Shown here in pieces: positions 14,195 through 14,869 of a stretch of DNA of 14,869 nt. The position numbers were made by a program, and so were the translations under genes. Under the pieces are notes generated by a model. That model was not told the origin of the DNA. It searched no databases and saw nothing but the letters and a program-made list of their open reading frames with translations. The first letter of the stretch is position 1. Each line of letters starts with the position of its first letter. The stretch is taken from positions 1-14,869 of the forward strand of contig CALZIH010000086.1 in NCBI GenBank assembly GCA_945787305.1, written 5' to 3'. Origin of the DNA: an uncultured Desulfobulbaceae bacterium. Lineage in GTDB: Bacteria; Desulfobacterota; Desulfobulbia; Desulfobulbales; Desulfobulbaceae.

Positions 14195-14869
14195 TTAGCT
14201 GATCTCGCTCAACACCTCTTGCAGCTGATCAATGAGCTGGTCAATCTCCCCCTCGCTGACGGTAAGCGGTGGAATAAATCGTAAGACCCGCATACCGGCA
14301 AAGTTGATCAGCTGGCCACGCTCAAACAACCTAGCCACAATATCAGCTCCATGCTCTCTTCCCTTTTCAGTGAGAACCAGACCAAGAAGCATGCCACGAC
14401 CTCGCACCCCGTTGGCAAGTGAAGGGTAACTTCCAGCAACGTCCTGTAACCTATCGATAAAGTACCTGCTTCTTTTAGCAACACCTTCAAAAAATCCATC
14501 GGCCAGCATGGTCTCCATTACCGCCACAGCAGCTGCAGCTGCTACAGGATTACCGCCAAAGGTCGAGGCATGGGTACCGACACCAAGAGATGCGGCAACA
14601 GCTTTCGTTGTCAGCATGGCGCCGATGGGCAGACCATTACCAAGGGCCTTGGCTGCGGTCAAGATATCCGGGACAACACCCAACTGCTGGTAGGCAAACA
14701 GGCTACCGGTCCTGCCCATCCCGGTCTGTACCTCATCAAAGATCAATAACAACCCCTTTTCATCACAGAGTGTCCGTATTGCCTGCAGATAGTCCGGGTC
14801 AAGGGGTCTGACCCCGGACTCTCCCTGCAAGGGCTCACAGAGGATGGCACAGGTTTCCGGGCCGATCAT
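14195..14869 (-). CDS. argD: Acetylornithine aminotransferase ArgD, C-terminal part; 5' end outside window
   Basis: A fold-type I PLP enzyme that converts N-acetylglutamate semialdehyde to acetylornithine in arginine synthesis; homologues also act in lysine synthesis. The 224 or so visible residues are the C-terminal part of a protein of about 400. They contain EPLQGESGV, LIFDEVQTGMGRTG with PLP-binding Asp45, the Schiff-base lysine in TAAKALGNGLPIGA (Lys74), and GTHASTFGGNPVA. The terminal small domain has MRVLRFIPPLTVSEGEID. Numbering is from the window edge; the ATG at the edge is an internal codon, since the family continues well upstream. Related class-III enzymes (succinylornithine or GABA transaminases) are the alternative. 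mntP follows 75 bases downstream, past a weak ACCGT/ACGGT hairpin. Confidence 0.9.
   Translation of the reverse strand: MIGPETCAILCEPLQGESGVRPLDPDYLQAIRTLCDEKGLLLIFDEVQTGMGRTGSLFAYQQLGVVPDILTAAKALGNGLPIGAMLTTKAVAASLGVGTHASTFGGNPVAAAAAVAVMETMLADGFFEGVAKRSRYFIDRLQDVAGSYPSLANGVRGRGMLLGLVLTEKGREHGADIVARLFERGQLINFAGMRVLRFIPPLTVSEGEIDQLIDQLQEVLSEIS

Overview
This is a chromosomal window of housekeeping and accessory genes, with no phage genes, insertion sequences or CRISPR arrays visible. The organism is probably an anaerobic Gram-negative of the Desulfobacterota, perhaps near Desulfobulbales. That is inferred from the gene mix: a QueH-type queuosine enzyme, a NapH-like polyferredoxin beside a tiny C-x2-C membrane protein, GAF/sigma-54 regulators, an M16C protease and a chromosomal ParABS locus. 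No single marker gene settles it.

Layout. 1-2097 (+) is the 3' part of an M16C (PreP-like) metalloprotease. It converges on a minus-strand pair, DUF1992 (2249-2617) and nadB (2636-4246). A perfect parS palindrome lies between nadB and the divergent parA-parB genes (about 4373-5987, +). A tight plus-strand group follows: an MTH1187-family protein, a 48-residue CxxC membrane protein, a NapH-like polyferredoxin and an exported double-SH3b protein (6034-7862). Two tandem tRNA-Ser genes (minus, GCU and UGA) have a textbook promoter divergent from a GAF/sigma-54 activator. That activator overlaps queH by one base (8128-10253). After a 307-base gap comes rdgB (10561-11244), converging on a large BTAD-type regulator (11282-13336, minus). 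After another gap of about 300 bases come mntP (13634-14119, minus) and the 3' part of argD (14195-14869, minus).

What stands out. Two genes look internally damaged. parA lacks a start codon and the first half of its Walker A motif; its frame picks up exactly at the GKT of the P-loop, just after a promoter/ribosome-site-like leader. mntP is missing about 27 residues in frame, which removes one of six membrane helices and the second conserved Asp motif. Either these are real lesions or the sequence/assembly has small deletions; read-level checks would decide.

The most system-like unit is the 6034-7862 group, which could form a membrane electron route ending in a periplasmic-facing CxxC peptide. 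The two long gaps (10254-10560 and 13337-13633) share collinear diverged sequence blocks that no gene explains.
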